A stretch of 64,000 nucleotides of DNA from the NCBI RefSeq assembly GCF_040372045.1, contig NZ_BAABWH010000003.1; one strand, 5' to 3'. The notes under the pieces are model-generated. The model did not search any database and was not told where the DNA came from. It saw only the letters and a list, made by a program, of their open reading frames with translations. The position numbers and the translations under genes were made by a program. This document shows positions 6,228-14,505 of the stretch, piece after piece. Within the stretch, counting starts at the first letter, position 1; every line of letters starts with the position of its first letter. This DNA comes from Thalassolituus sp006212115. Its GTDB lineage: Bacteria > Pseudomonadota > Gammaproteobacteria > Pseudomonadales > Oceanobacteraceae.

Positions 6228-8522
6228 ATGAGTCAGTCCCTCAATCCTAACGGACAACATCTGTTTTCTCATTATCCCTACTGGGCCGAATGTTTCGGCA
6301 CAGCGCCTTTCTTACCCATGTCGCGTGCCGAGATGGATCAGTTGGGTTGGGACTCCTGTGACGTCATTCTTGTAACCGGTGATGCTTACGTCGATCACCC
6401 GAGCTTTGGTATGGCTGTTATGGGGCGCATGCTGGAATCTCAGGGCTTTCGCGTGGGGATCATCGCTCAGCCAGACTGGAACAATCCCGACGACTTTACC
6501 GCACTGGGCAAGCCTAATTTCTACTTCGGCATTACTGCGGGAAACATGGATTCCATGATCAACCGCTATACGGCCGATCTGAAAGTGCGTTCTGATGATG
6601 CCTATACGCCCCACGGCGAACCGGGTAAGCGCCCGGACAGAGCGGTGATTGTATATTCCCAGAAGTGCCGCGAAGCGTATAAAGACGTGCCTATTGTGAT
6701 TGGTGGCATTGAGGCTTCATTGCGTCGGATCGCACAATACGACTACTGGACCGATCAGGTTCGTCGCTCCGTTCTGATTGATTCCGGGGCAGACATCCTT
6801 TTATACGGCAACGCCGAGCGTGCCATTGTCGATCTGACGCATGGTCTTGCGCAGGGTCGTGCTATTGCGGATATGACTGACCTTCGCGGGACTACCATTG
6901 TCCGCGACGCGACGCCAGCTGGCTGGGCAGAAGTGGACTCAACCCGTATTGACTGGCCGGGGCGCATCGATGCCATCCCAAATCCGTATGAAATGAAAGA
7001 TACGGAGAATATGACCTGCAGCACCAATGGTGATGCAACCGAGGGGGAAGACGACGATGTCATGCCGATTAAGATCGTGCCTATGCCGCTACACCGTCGG
7101 TCTGATCTTGATCCGGAGAAAACCGTCATTCGACTGCCTTCCTTCGAGAAAGTACGTAATGACAGCGCTCTGTATGCACATGCGTCGCGTATCCTCCATC
7201 AGGAGTCGAACCCTTACAACGCAAGACCGCTGATTCAGAAGCATGGAACCAAAGAAATCTGGGTGAATCCGCCACCCATCCCGCTCGAAACCGACGAAAT
7301 GGACAGCGTATTCGGCTTTCAGTACCAGCGTGTGCCACACCCGTCGTATGGCGATGCCAAGATTCCCGCGTATGAGATGATCCGGTTCTCGGTCAATATC
7401 ATGCGCGGCTGCTTCGGTGGTTGCACCTTCTGCTCAATTACAGAGCACGAGGGACGTGTGATTCAGAGCCGCTCTGAGGAATCGGTCATTGATGAGATTG
7501 AGCAGATCCGGGATAAAGTACCCGGATTCACCGGCACCATCTCAGATCTGGGTGGCCCGACAGCCAATATGTACCATCTTAACTGTAAGAGTATGGACAT
7601 ACTGAAGAACTGCCGTCGGTTAAGCTGCGTATTCCCCCGTATCTGCAAAAACCTGAAGACGGATCATAGCGCCACTACCAATCTGTACCGTAAGGCCAGA
7701 GCCTTGCCGGGCATTAAACGTATCGCGATTGCCTCGGGGTTACGTTACGACCTCGCGGTAGAAGATCCAGAATACGTACGCGAGCTTGTGACACACCACG
7801 TCGGTGGGTATCTGAAAATTGCACCAGAGCACACAGAGATGAACGTGCTCAGCAAAATGATGAAACCGGGTATGGGAACGTACGATGCCTTTAAGAGAAT
7901 GTTTGATAAATTCTCGAAAGAGGCGGGTAAAGAGCAATATCTGATTCCGTACTTTATTGCGGCGCACCCAGGCACCGAAACCAAAGATATGATGAATCTG
8001 GCACTGTGGTTAAAGCGGAATAAATTCCGCGTTGATCAGGTACAGACCTTCTACCCATCGCCGATGGCGCTGGCGACAGCTATGTATCATTCTGAGCGAG
8101 ATCCACTGCAGCGCATGAGCTACAAAGCGCAGAAAATGCACATCCCTCGTAATATGGAAGAGCGTCGTTTGCAAAAAGCCTTCCTGCGTTATCACGACTC
8201 TCGTGGCTGGCCAGCACTGCGCACCGAGCTGAAACGTATTGGTCGACATGACCTGATCGGCAGCGGCCCTAATGCACTGATTCCTGCCGAAGACGAGGTG
8301 GAAAATAAGCGTCAACAACGTCCGGGCTTTAAGCCTAAAAAGAGTGCGGGCAATGTGAGCGCGCGTGCGAACACCAAAAACAAGCCCGCACGGAACTCAT
8401 CGGCCAAATCAACTGCAGCTAAGCCGGTTTCAGCTAAAAAGCCAACAGGGCAGCGAAAACAGGCCGAGTCAAAAGGGAGTGTGGGTGCCGGTAAGCGACC
8501 GGGACCACGTAAACGTCGCTGA
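6228..8522 (+). CDS. ygiQ: YgiQ family radical SAM protein
   Basis: This protein of about 764 residues closely matches the YgiQ family from its N-terminus (YWAECFGTAPFLPMSRAEMD, WDSCDVILVTGDAYVDHPSF). The radical SAM cluster motif is MRGCFGGCTFC, with Cys395, Cys399 and Cys402 in the CX3CX2C pattern, so it should bind a 4Fe-4S cluster and cleave S-adenosylmethionine. The N-terminal domain is the UPF0313-type region. The last roughly 80 residues are a basic low-complexity tail rich in Lys, Ala and Pro. I start at ATG 6228 because it aligns with known YgiQ starts; an in-frame ATG at 6210 would add six residues. Neither has a clear ribosome-binding site. The reaction catalysed by YgiQ is not established. 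Confidence 0.9.
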   Translation: MSQSLNPNGQHLFSHYPYWAECFGTAPFLPMSRAEMDQLGWDSCDVILVTGDAYVDHPSFGMAVMGRMLESQGFRVGIIAQPDWNNPDDFTALGKPNFYFGITAGNMDSMINRYTADLKVRSDDAYTPHGEPGKRPDRAVIVYSQKCREAYKDVPIVIGGIEASLRRIAQYDYWTDQVRRSVLIDSGADILLYGNAERAIVDLTHGLAQGRAIADMTDLRGTTIVRDATPAGWAEVDSTRIDWPGRIDAIPNPYEMKDTENMTCSTNGDATEGEDDDVMPIKIVPMPLHRRSDLDPEKTVIRLPSFEKVRNDSALYAHASRILHQESNPYNARPLIQKHGTKEIWVNPPPIPLETDEMDSVFGFQYQRVPHPSYGDAKIPAYEMIRFSVNIMRGCFGGCTFCSITEHEGRVIQSRSEESVIDEIEQIRDKVPGFTGTISDLGGPTANMYHLNCKSMDILKNCRRLSCVFPRICKNLKTDHSATTNLYRKARALPGIKRIAIASGLRYDLAVEDPEYVRELVTHHVGGYLKIAPEHTEMNVLSKMMKPGMGTYDAFKRMFDKFSKEAGKEQYLIPYFIAAHPGTETKDMMNLALWLKRNKFRVDQVQTFYPSPMALATAMYHSERDPLQRMSYKAQKMHIPRNMEERRLQKAFLRYHDSRGWPALRTELKRIGRHDLIGSGPNALIPAEDEVENKRQQRPGFKPKKSAGNVSARANTKNKPARNSSAKSTAAKPVSAKKPTGQRKQAESKGSVGAGKRPGPRKRR

Positions 8523-8609
8523 GGATTGAGGCCATACCAAACAATGCTGGGGCAAAGCTCGAAGGAAGGGGCGGACAAGTCCCGCTCCACACGAAAACTC
8601 TTGTCTAAG

Positions 8610-8637
8610 TATTGGGTAAGTGCGAACTTGCCCAGTA
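8610..8637 (+). other. Stem-loop in the 5' leader of the acetyl-CoA hydrolase-like gene
   Basis: A 12-bp stem (two G-U pairs) with the tetraloop GCGA ends 19 bp before the start codon at 8657. There is no T run. It could act at the level of translation or mRNA stability, or be a weak terminator for ygiQ. Confidence 0.4.
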
Positions 8638-8656
8638 TTTGAGGGTCTGATCAGGT

Positions 8657-10663
8657 ATGGATACGATGCAGCGCAGTGTTGAGAGCGGCTCCGAGGCCCA
8701 GTCAAAAGCCCGCCCAGAAACACACTCAGAAACCTACTCAGAAGTGGTATCAAAGGTTATAGAAACCTGTGGCCCTGATATCCGTCTTGCGACCATTCTG
8801 GGTATAGGAAAGCCCAACCGTTTAATTAACGCGCTGTACGATGAAGTAGCCGCACGCAGTGATCTGTCTCTTACTATCTTTACGGCGCTGTCGCTCAACC
8901 CTCCTACTGCCTCATCGGACCTTGAATCGCGATTTATTACTCCCTTCGTGGAACGCCTTTACGGCTCCGATTTTCCTCGGCTGAAATATGCGGATGACAT
9001 GGCTGCTGACCGGCTTCCGGAAAATATTCATGTGGAGGAGTTTTATACCCAGCCCGGTGCCTATTTGCGTTCATCGCAAGGCCAGCAAAACTACAATAGC
9101 CTGAATTACACCGAAGTAGCGGATGCTCTGGCGACGAAGGATATTAACCTCGTATTTCAGAGAGTCGCAGAAGACCAGAACGGGAGTCTGTCGTTATCTT
9201 CAAATACCGACCTTACTCAGGACGTGTTGGATAGAATTGCACAATCCAATAAATCGCGACCGTATTGTGTTGCCGAAATAGACTCGAATTTGCCCTGGGT
9301 TGGTGGCAGCGCTGTTGTACCATCTGGCTTTTTTGATAGTACCGTACTTGTTGAATCAACGGACGATACGCTTTTCGCTTTGCCACGTCAGCCGGTCTCT
9401 ACAGCTGATTATGCAATTGGTTTTTACACATCGTTATTAGTAAAAGACGGTGGCACCTTGCAGATCGGAATTGGAGCGCTCGCTGATGCACTCTGCTATG
9501 CACTCGTATTGCGACACACACAAAACGACCTGTACAAGGACATCATTCACGCACTGAATCCAACGTTGTCCGACTCCCCTCTGGTGAGAGAGTTCGGCGG
9601 CACAGGCCCTTTTAAGCAAGGAGTCTATGGTTGCAGTGAAATGGTGAATGAAGGATTCAGAGTATTGGTTGAAAAGGGCATCATGAAACGCCGTGTGATT
9701 GATGACCTGGCCGTTATGTCGAGAATTAATGATCAATCGGCCACTAGTGAAGATGTCGCCAGAGTGAATCGGGAAGGCGTTTATCTTCGCGGTGGGTTTT
9801 ATCTTGGATCCCCGGATTTTTATCAGTGGATAAAAGAGCAGGGTAGTCAGAATAATACACTGGCGATGGATCGTATTGGGCGCATAAATTCGATTGCAAA
9901 CCCGGAATTCGAGCTCGAAAAAACACAACGTCAGCATGCACGATTTATGAATATTTGCATGATGGCTACGCCGCTTGGTTCGGCAATATCCGAAACCTTG
10001 CCTGACGGTCGTGTGGTATCTGGGGTAGGTGGGCAATACAATTTTGTTTCAATGGCGGCTGATCTACCTGACGCTCGCTCTGTGTTGATGATGAAAGCAG
10101 CTCGCCCGGATAAAGATGCCTCGCAGAGCAATATTCGATGGTCATTGGCAAATCTGACTATTCCCCGCCACCTGCGTGATATTTATGTGACCGAATACGG
10201 CATTGCAGATTTACGCTTTCAGTCCGACAGTGAGTGTATCAAGCGGATGCTCAGTATCACTGCAGGAAGCGCTATAGACGAATTGCACCAGGAAGCCATT
10301 GCCGCCAACAAACTTTCCAGTAGCTGGCCTGATCAAGAAGCGCAATTGGTGCAGTACAAAAACCAGAATCGTACAGAGACTCTGGCCAACAGTCTGTCAC
10401 GTTTCAAGACGGAGGGGCATCTGCCTGATTATCCACTAGGCAGTGACTTTACCGACGTCGAGCAACATCTGGTGAAAGCCTTGCAGTGGTTGAAAAATCA
10501 GACCAGCACCAAATCAGGCCTCGCCCGCACTGTATGGCATGCCTGCAGACCGGGTTTGCCTGCTTCCGTGAAAGAACTGGAACGTATGAGCTTGAGTAAG
10601 CCAGATACGCTTAAAGAGCGGATGACTGCCCGGCTACTGCGTTACGCGCTCCAAAATACCTGA
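8657..10663 (+). CDS. Acetyl-CoA hydrolase/transferase family protein
   Basis: A 668-residue cytoplasmic protein. The C-terminal half carries the acetyl-CoA hydrolase/CoA-transferase signature: GVGGQYNFVSMAADLPDAR followed by RHLRDIYVTEYGIADLRFQS, as in the acetyl-CoA hydrolase C-terminal domain. A glycine-rich CoA-site-like segment (LQIGIGALADAL) is near residues 273-284. The family hydrolyses acyl-CoA or moves CoA between acids. At 668 residues it is longer than the common 430-500 residue enzymes. The extra length includes a polar N-terminus (about 30 residues rich in Ser/Glu) and insertions in the first half. The exact acyl substrate cannot be told. It is followed 67 bp later by alanine dehydrogenase. 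Confidence 0.75.
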   Translation: MDTMQRSVESGSEAQSKARPETHSETYSEVVSKVIETCGPDIRLATILGIGKPNRLINALYDEVAARSDLSLTIFTALSLNPPTASSDLESRFITPFVERLYGSDFPRLKYADDMAADRLPENIHVEEFYTQPGAYLRSSQGQQNYNSLNYTEVADALATKDINLVFQRVAEDQNGSLSLSSNTDLTQDVLDRIAQSNKSRPYCVAEIDSNLPWVGGSAVVPSGFFDSTVLVESTDDTLFALPRQPVSTADYAIGFYTSLLVKDGGTLQIGIGALADALCYALVLRHTQNDLYKDIIHALNPTLSDSPLVREFGGTGPFKQGVYGCSEMVNEGFRVLVEKGIMKRRVIDDLAVMSRINDQSATSEDVARVNREGVYLRGGFYLGSPDFYQWIKEQGSQNNTLAMDRIGRINSIANPEFELEKTQRQHARFMNICMMATPLGSAISETLPDGRVVSGVGGQYNFVSMAADLPDARSVLMMKAARPDKDASQSNIRWSLANLTIPRHLRDIYVTEYGIADLRFQSDSECIKRMLSITAGSAIDELHQEAIAANKLSSSWPDQEAQLVQYKNQNRTETLANSLSRFKTEGHLPDYPLGSDFTDVEQHLVKALQWLKNQTSTKSGLARTVWHACRPGLPASVKELERMSLSKPDTLKERMTARLLRYALQNT

Positions 10664-10730
10664 ACTTGCCATATTGGCCTGACTGGATACTCATTGCTAA
10701 GCTGTAATCAAAGAAACGGCGAGGTGCAGT

Positions 10731-11852
10731 ATGAAGATCGGTGTACCAAAAGAAATAAAGAATCACGAGTACCGGGTAGGTTTGACCCCAGACAGCGTGC
10801 GCGAGCTGATTCACCGTGGGCACGAGGTTTTTGTAGAGACAACCGCAGGAGAAGCCATCGGCTTCACGGATGACCTGTACCAGAATAGCGGTGGTCAGAT
10901 CTGCCCTACCGCTGAGGATGTGTTCGAACAATCGGAGCTCATCATCAAGGTCAAAGAGCCGCAGCCAAGTGAAGTGGCTTTGCTGACACCGCAGCACACC
11001 TTGTTCACCTATCTTCATCTGGCACCTGACCATGACTTAACTGACTCGCTTATTGCGTCTGGCGCTACCTGTATAGCGTATGAGACAGTCACAGACGAGC
11101 AAGGACGATTACCTCTGTTAGCACCTATGTCCGAGATAGCCGGGCGTATGGCCGTTCAGGCAGGGGCGCACAGTCTGGAAATGGAAGGCGGTGGGCGTGG
11201 CGTGCTGTTAGCTGGAGCCAGCGGAGTGCCTGCTGCAGAAGTTCTGGTGTTGGGAGCGGGCGTCGTTGGTGCTAACGCACTGTCGGTTGCGGTGGGAATG
11301 GGGGCACATGTCACCGTAATGGATACCTCAATGCCAAGGCTGCGTCAGCTGGATCAGCAGTACGGTAATCGTGTCAGTACGCTTTACTCGACACGCACCG
11401 CGCTGGACGACTACATGGCGAAAGCCGATTTGGTGATTGGTGCTGTATTACTGCCCGGAGCCTCTGCTCCCAAGCTGATTAAATACAGTCATTTAAACAG
11501 TATGAAACGACGTGCTGTGATTGTTGACGTCGCCATTGATCAGGGTGGCTGTGCGGAATCTTCACGTATTACCACTCACGACAACCCAGTATTTATTGAA
11601 GAGAATGTTGTTCATTACTGTGTAGCAAATATGCCGGGAGCGGTCGCACGGACATCCACGCTGGCGCTCAATAATGCTGTGCTTCCTTTTGCCATTACCT
11701 TAGCGGATCACGGTATCAAATCCGCATTGATGTCGGACCCGCACTTATTAGCAGGATTGAACGTATATCGAGGCGAGCTGGTCAGTCCAGAGGTTGCTGA
11801 TAGCCAGAATCGATCTTTCACAGATCGCCTGAGATTACTGTCGAGAAGTTGA
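10731..11852 (+). CDS. ald: Alanine dehydrogenase
   Basis: A 373-residue cytoplasmic NAD-dependent enzyme that interconverts L-alanine and pyruvate plus ammonia. The N-terminus MKIGVPKEIKNHEYRVGLTP and the segment IIKVKEPQPSE are diagnostic of the AlaDh/PNT family, with the catalytic Lys in VKVKEP-type context. The Rossmann motif VLVLGAGVVGANA is near residue 170, and the C-terminal NMPGAVARTSTLALNNAVLPF matches Ald proteins. The length is normal and the start has GAGGTG upstream. In nitrogen metabolism it lets alanine serve as a carbon and nitrogen source. Confidence 0.95.
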   Translation: MKIGVPKEIKNHEYRVGLTPDSVRELIHRGHEVFVETTAGEAIGFTDDLYQNSGGQICPTAEDVFEQSELIIKVKEPQPSEVALLTPQHTLFTYLHLAPDHDLTDSLIASGATCIAYETVTDEQGRLPLLAPMSEIAGRMAVQAGAHSLEMEGGGRGVLLAGASGVPAAEVLVLGAGVVGANALSVAVGMGAHVTVMDTSMPRLRQLDQQYGNRVSTLYSTRTALDDYMAKADLVIGAVLLPGASAPKLIKYSHLNSMKRRAVIVDVAIDQGGCAESSRITTHDNPVFIEENVVHYCVANMPGAVARTSTLALNNAVLPFAITLADHGIKSALMSDPHLLAGLNVYRGELVSPEVADSQNRSFTDRLRLLSRS

Positions 11853-11959
11853 GAGTAATTGATCTAATGATTTCTGAAAAATTACAGATGTCGGAACTTT
11901 GTAGTCTGGCCTTGGTCATTTAATGTAAGCTCATTAAATAAAAGCTTATGGAGATGATT

Positions 11960-12295
11960 ATGAAACGTATTACATTCGCAATGCTTACTCTGATGTTTGG
12001 TCTGATACTGGCAGGGTGTGAACAGGCCAAAGAAACGGCGGATACAGCTAAAGCCGAAGCTGAAGAAATGGCCGAAGCGGCAGGTGACAAAGCGGAAGAC
12101 GCGATGCGCGCAGCGGAGGATGCTGCAGAGGAAGCCGCTGCTGCAGTCGAAAATACCTTTACCGATAAATCAGCAGCCGAAAAAGCAGCAGATAAAGTTT
12201 CTTCTGCCGCAGAGGATGCTGGTGAAGCAACGGAAGATGCTGCTGAAGATGTAGCGGATGAGATTGACGATGCAGCGACCGCAGCTGCTGAGTAA
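11960..12295 (+). CDS. Small Ala/Glu-rich lipoprotein
   Basis: About 111 residues. The N-terminus MKRITFAMLTLMFGLILAGC is a lipoprotein signal peptide with lipobox LAGC, so it should be anchored in a membrane facing the periplasm. The rest is a repetitive, highly acidic, Ala/Glu/Asp-rich sequence predicted to be helical and possibly coiled coil, with no recognised domain. I chose the third in-frame ATG at 11960, which has GGAG at six bases; two upstream codons would break the signal-peptide pattern. It is monocistronic with its own terminator. Similar entericidin- or Lpp-like small lipoproteins help in envelope stress, but no function can be assigned. Confidence 0.75.
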   Translation: MKRITFAMLTLMFGLILAGCEQAKETADTAKAEAEEMAEAAGDKAEDAMRAAEDAAEEAAAAVENTFTDKSAAEKAADKVSSAAEDAGEATEDAAEDVADEIDDAATAAAE

Positions 12296-12361
12296 TTTTC
12301 TCGATGCGGTGAAATGAAGCGATCACCATAAAATAGCAGTTAGTTTTACTTCACAGAAAAG

Positions 12362-12385
12362 GCCACTCTACGGAGTGGCTTTTTT
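12362..12385 (+). terminator. Rho-independent terminator of the small lipoprotein gene
   Basis: GCCACTC (12362-12368) pairs with GAGTGGC (12373-12379) around the loop TACG, followed by six T. Confidence 0.85.
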
Positions 12386-12502
12386 CGGCTAGGACGTTTT
12401 ATACCTTTTCTTTTATTTCCTTATTTTTGGCCATATTTAACCAGCCCTTTCAGATCTGATCTCCTATACCTGACTGACCTTTTTCAGCCTAGGATAAAAA
12501 TA

Positions 12503-14389
12503 ATGACAACAGGACTTCGATCATACCGGCCACGCTACCTCAAACTTGCCACAGCAATCGTATCTGCGGCACTCAGTGCGAATACTTATGCCTGGTATTC
12601 CCCCAAAGGAGCCGTGCCCGAAGTAAAACTCGAGCGAGTGACTCGCGACTGGACTCGAGAGCAGGTTGATACTGCGGTTGTATCGAGTTTTATGAAAATT
12701 CCATCAACAAATCCAGCTGTGAATGCGACCGTTAGTGAAGGGTGTGCGTCTATACAATTCGTGCGTCACAAATTACGCAGTGGCCCTGACAGCGCTGCTG
12801 AGGCGGATGCAGCCTTGTTGATGATGCCCGGTGTAATCGAAGGCGCAAACGGATTCCACTACATTGCGCGCAATATGATTTATAAGGCTGCTGTACAACG
12901 TGGCATTAGCCTTGAGGTGTGGGCAGTCGATCGTCGCTCTAATTGCCTGGAAGACCTGACGGGCGTTAACGCGGCTGAAGGTCTGACTGACGTCAGTGAA
13001 GCCGAAGACGTCATGATCGGTTATTACTACGAGGGCAAAGAAGTCGACGGCAAGATATTTGACGGATTCAAGACGTCCCGCGATCTTGAGGAAGTCGTCG
13101 ATTACGGTCTCGCCATGGCCACTGACGATATGTTCGCTGTGATGGAATATATGATTCCGGACCAGGCTACACGTAAAGAAAAAGTCTTTGTCGGTGGTCA
13201 CTCATTGGGTGGCCTGCACACCTCGACTTTTCTTGCCTGGGACCGGGATGGCGATAGAAGCACTCTTGATGATGCCGGTTATATGAATACGGCAGGGGCA
13301 TTTGGTTTCGATACCTCGTTGCGTCCGGTGTATGCCAACAGTGAAGAGGACATGGTCGAATCAACCACCATGATCAGCTTGTCGGACTGGCTGGGAATTC
13401 AGCAGGAGGACGACGAAGCGGATCAGGCTGAGAGTTACGCAAATACGATCAACCTTCTGCGTGACAACTATCTGCCACGTACATTAGCTGTCGAGGGTGC
13501 CTTTAACGCCGAGATTCTTGCCCTGCCAGAAGCCATGGCCGTACTTGCTGGTATAGCCCCAGAAGAAGAGAGCACGGCTCTTCAGCGGTTGCCGCGTTCG
13601 CTGACGTTGAGAACACTTTTGGCTCTGGTACACAGCCGGGATATCAACGATTTCTTTTATAAGCCAAGCATTGATGACTTTCGCTACACCAACGAGGCCC
13701 TGGTCGGTCTGATCTTTGATGATAACTCCACCGTTCTGCCATTTATCAGCACCTCCCTTGGATTCTTCGAAGGCGGTGGTATGGAAGAGCGCATGGGCAT
13801 TGCCGACTTGGTGGGCTCGATCGTGCCGATTTTGGGTACCGGCGGCGGTGACGTTGTACCAACGCCTTACATCGCGACAGATGCTGGACCTTATCGTTGG
13901 CGTATGGGGGAAGGACCGCTGTACGGCTGGGCAGACTTCGATGAGGTTGCGGGTAATTCAGACACCGAACATCAGGACGAGAACGGCGAGATTACCTTCA
14001 CGACCCGTCGTTCAGAAACCTCAGATATGGATGACTTCGTAGAGGCGCTCTACGCCGGTGAAACCAACCTGACTGAATGGTATTTCCCGACGCGTTTGTT
14101 GCTGGACCTGACTATGGCGGCACCGTATGACTTTGCCGAGAATTATGGCATGTATCTCTATCACCGTGATGGGGCAGCTAACGTTCCAAAAATTGAGTTT
14201 ATCGCTGAAGAGGGCATCGGTGCCGACCCAGTTGGTGGTCAAGGTACGGACGACCCGATCGTTCTTGAGGGAATGAACCATTTGGACCCGATGTTCGCGG
14301 TTGCAAATGCGAGCGCGACGCACCCCAATCCGGTGATCGACAGGCTGCTGGATTTTGTCGAAAGCAACCTGAACTCATCTCGTCGATAA
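12503..14389 (+). CDS. Secreted alpha/beta hydrolase (lipase/esterase-like)
   Basis: A 628-residue protein with a signal peptide ending near SANTYA. The nucleophile elbow is VGGHSLGGLHTS (Ser in GHSLG, near residue 234), typical of alpha/beta hydrolases. Candidate acid residues are nearby, and a C-terminal His lies in VLEGMNHLDPMF. Negatively charged surface segments are frequent (EDMVEST, QQEDDEADQAES), which suits a marine secreted enzyme. It resembles uncharacterised large bacterial hydrolases; esterase or lipase activity is a family inference. It is followed by a strong hairpin, so it is probably transcribed alone. Confidence 0.65.
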   Translation: MTTGLRSYRPRYLKLATAIVSAALSANTYAWYSPKGAVPEVKLERVTRDWTREQVDTAVVSSFMKIPSTNPAVNATVSEGCASIQFVRHKLRSGPDSAAEADAALLMMPGVIEGANGFHYIARNMIYKAAVQRGISLEVWAVDRRSNCLEDLTGVNAAEGLTDVSEAEDVMIGYYYEGKEVDGKIFDGFKTSRDLEEVVDYGLAMATDDMFAVMEYMIPDQATRKEKVFVGGHSLGGLHTSTFLAWDRDGDRSTLDDAGYMNTAGAFGFDTSLRPVYANSEEDMVESTTMISLSDWLGIQQEDDEADQAESYANTINLLRDNYLPRTLAVEGAFNAEILALPEAMAVLAGIAPEEESTALQRLPRSLTLRTLLALVHSRDINDFFYKPSIDDFRYTNEALVGLIFDDNSTVLPFISTSLGFFEGGGMEERMGIADLVGSIVPILGTGGGDVVPTPYIATDAGPYRWRMGEGPLYGWADFDEVAGNSDTEHQDENGEITFTTRRSETSDMDDFVEALYAGETNLTEWYFPTRLLLDLTMAAPYDFAENYGMYLYHRDGAANVPKIEFIAEEGIGADPVGGQGTDDPIVLEGMNHLDPMFAVANASATHPNPVIDRLLDFVESNLNSSRR

Positions 14390-14398
14390 TCGACCAAA

Positions 14399-14435
14399 GC
14401 GACACGCCCCGTAGGTGGAAAACGGGGCGTGTCGC
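14399..14435 (+). terminator. 12-bp stem-loop after the secreted hydrolase gene
   Basis: GCGACACGCCCC and GGGGCGTGTCGC form a perfect 12-bp GC-rich stem around a 13-nt loop. It is followed by CACACAAAACCC with no T run, so it may be an mRNA end structure or a factor-assisted terminator. Confidence 0.5.
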
Positions 14436-14505
14436 CACACAAAACCCTGTTACAATAAACGTCCTCAGTTCAGTCACGCCCAACGACCAGACAGACAAGG
14501 ACGAC

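Noticed and set aside
9437..10036. 199-codon minus-strand frame opposite the acetyl-CoA hydrolase-like gene
   Set aside because: Antisense to a clearly coding region, no recognisable product.
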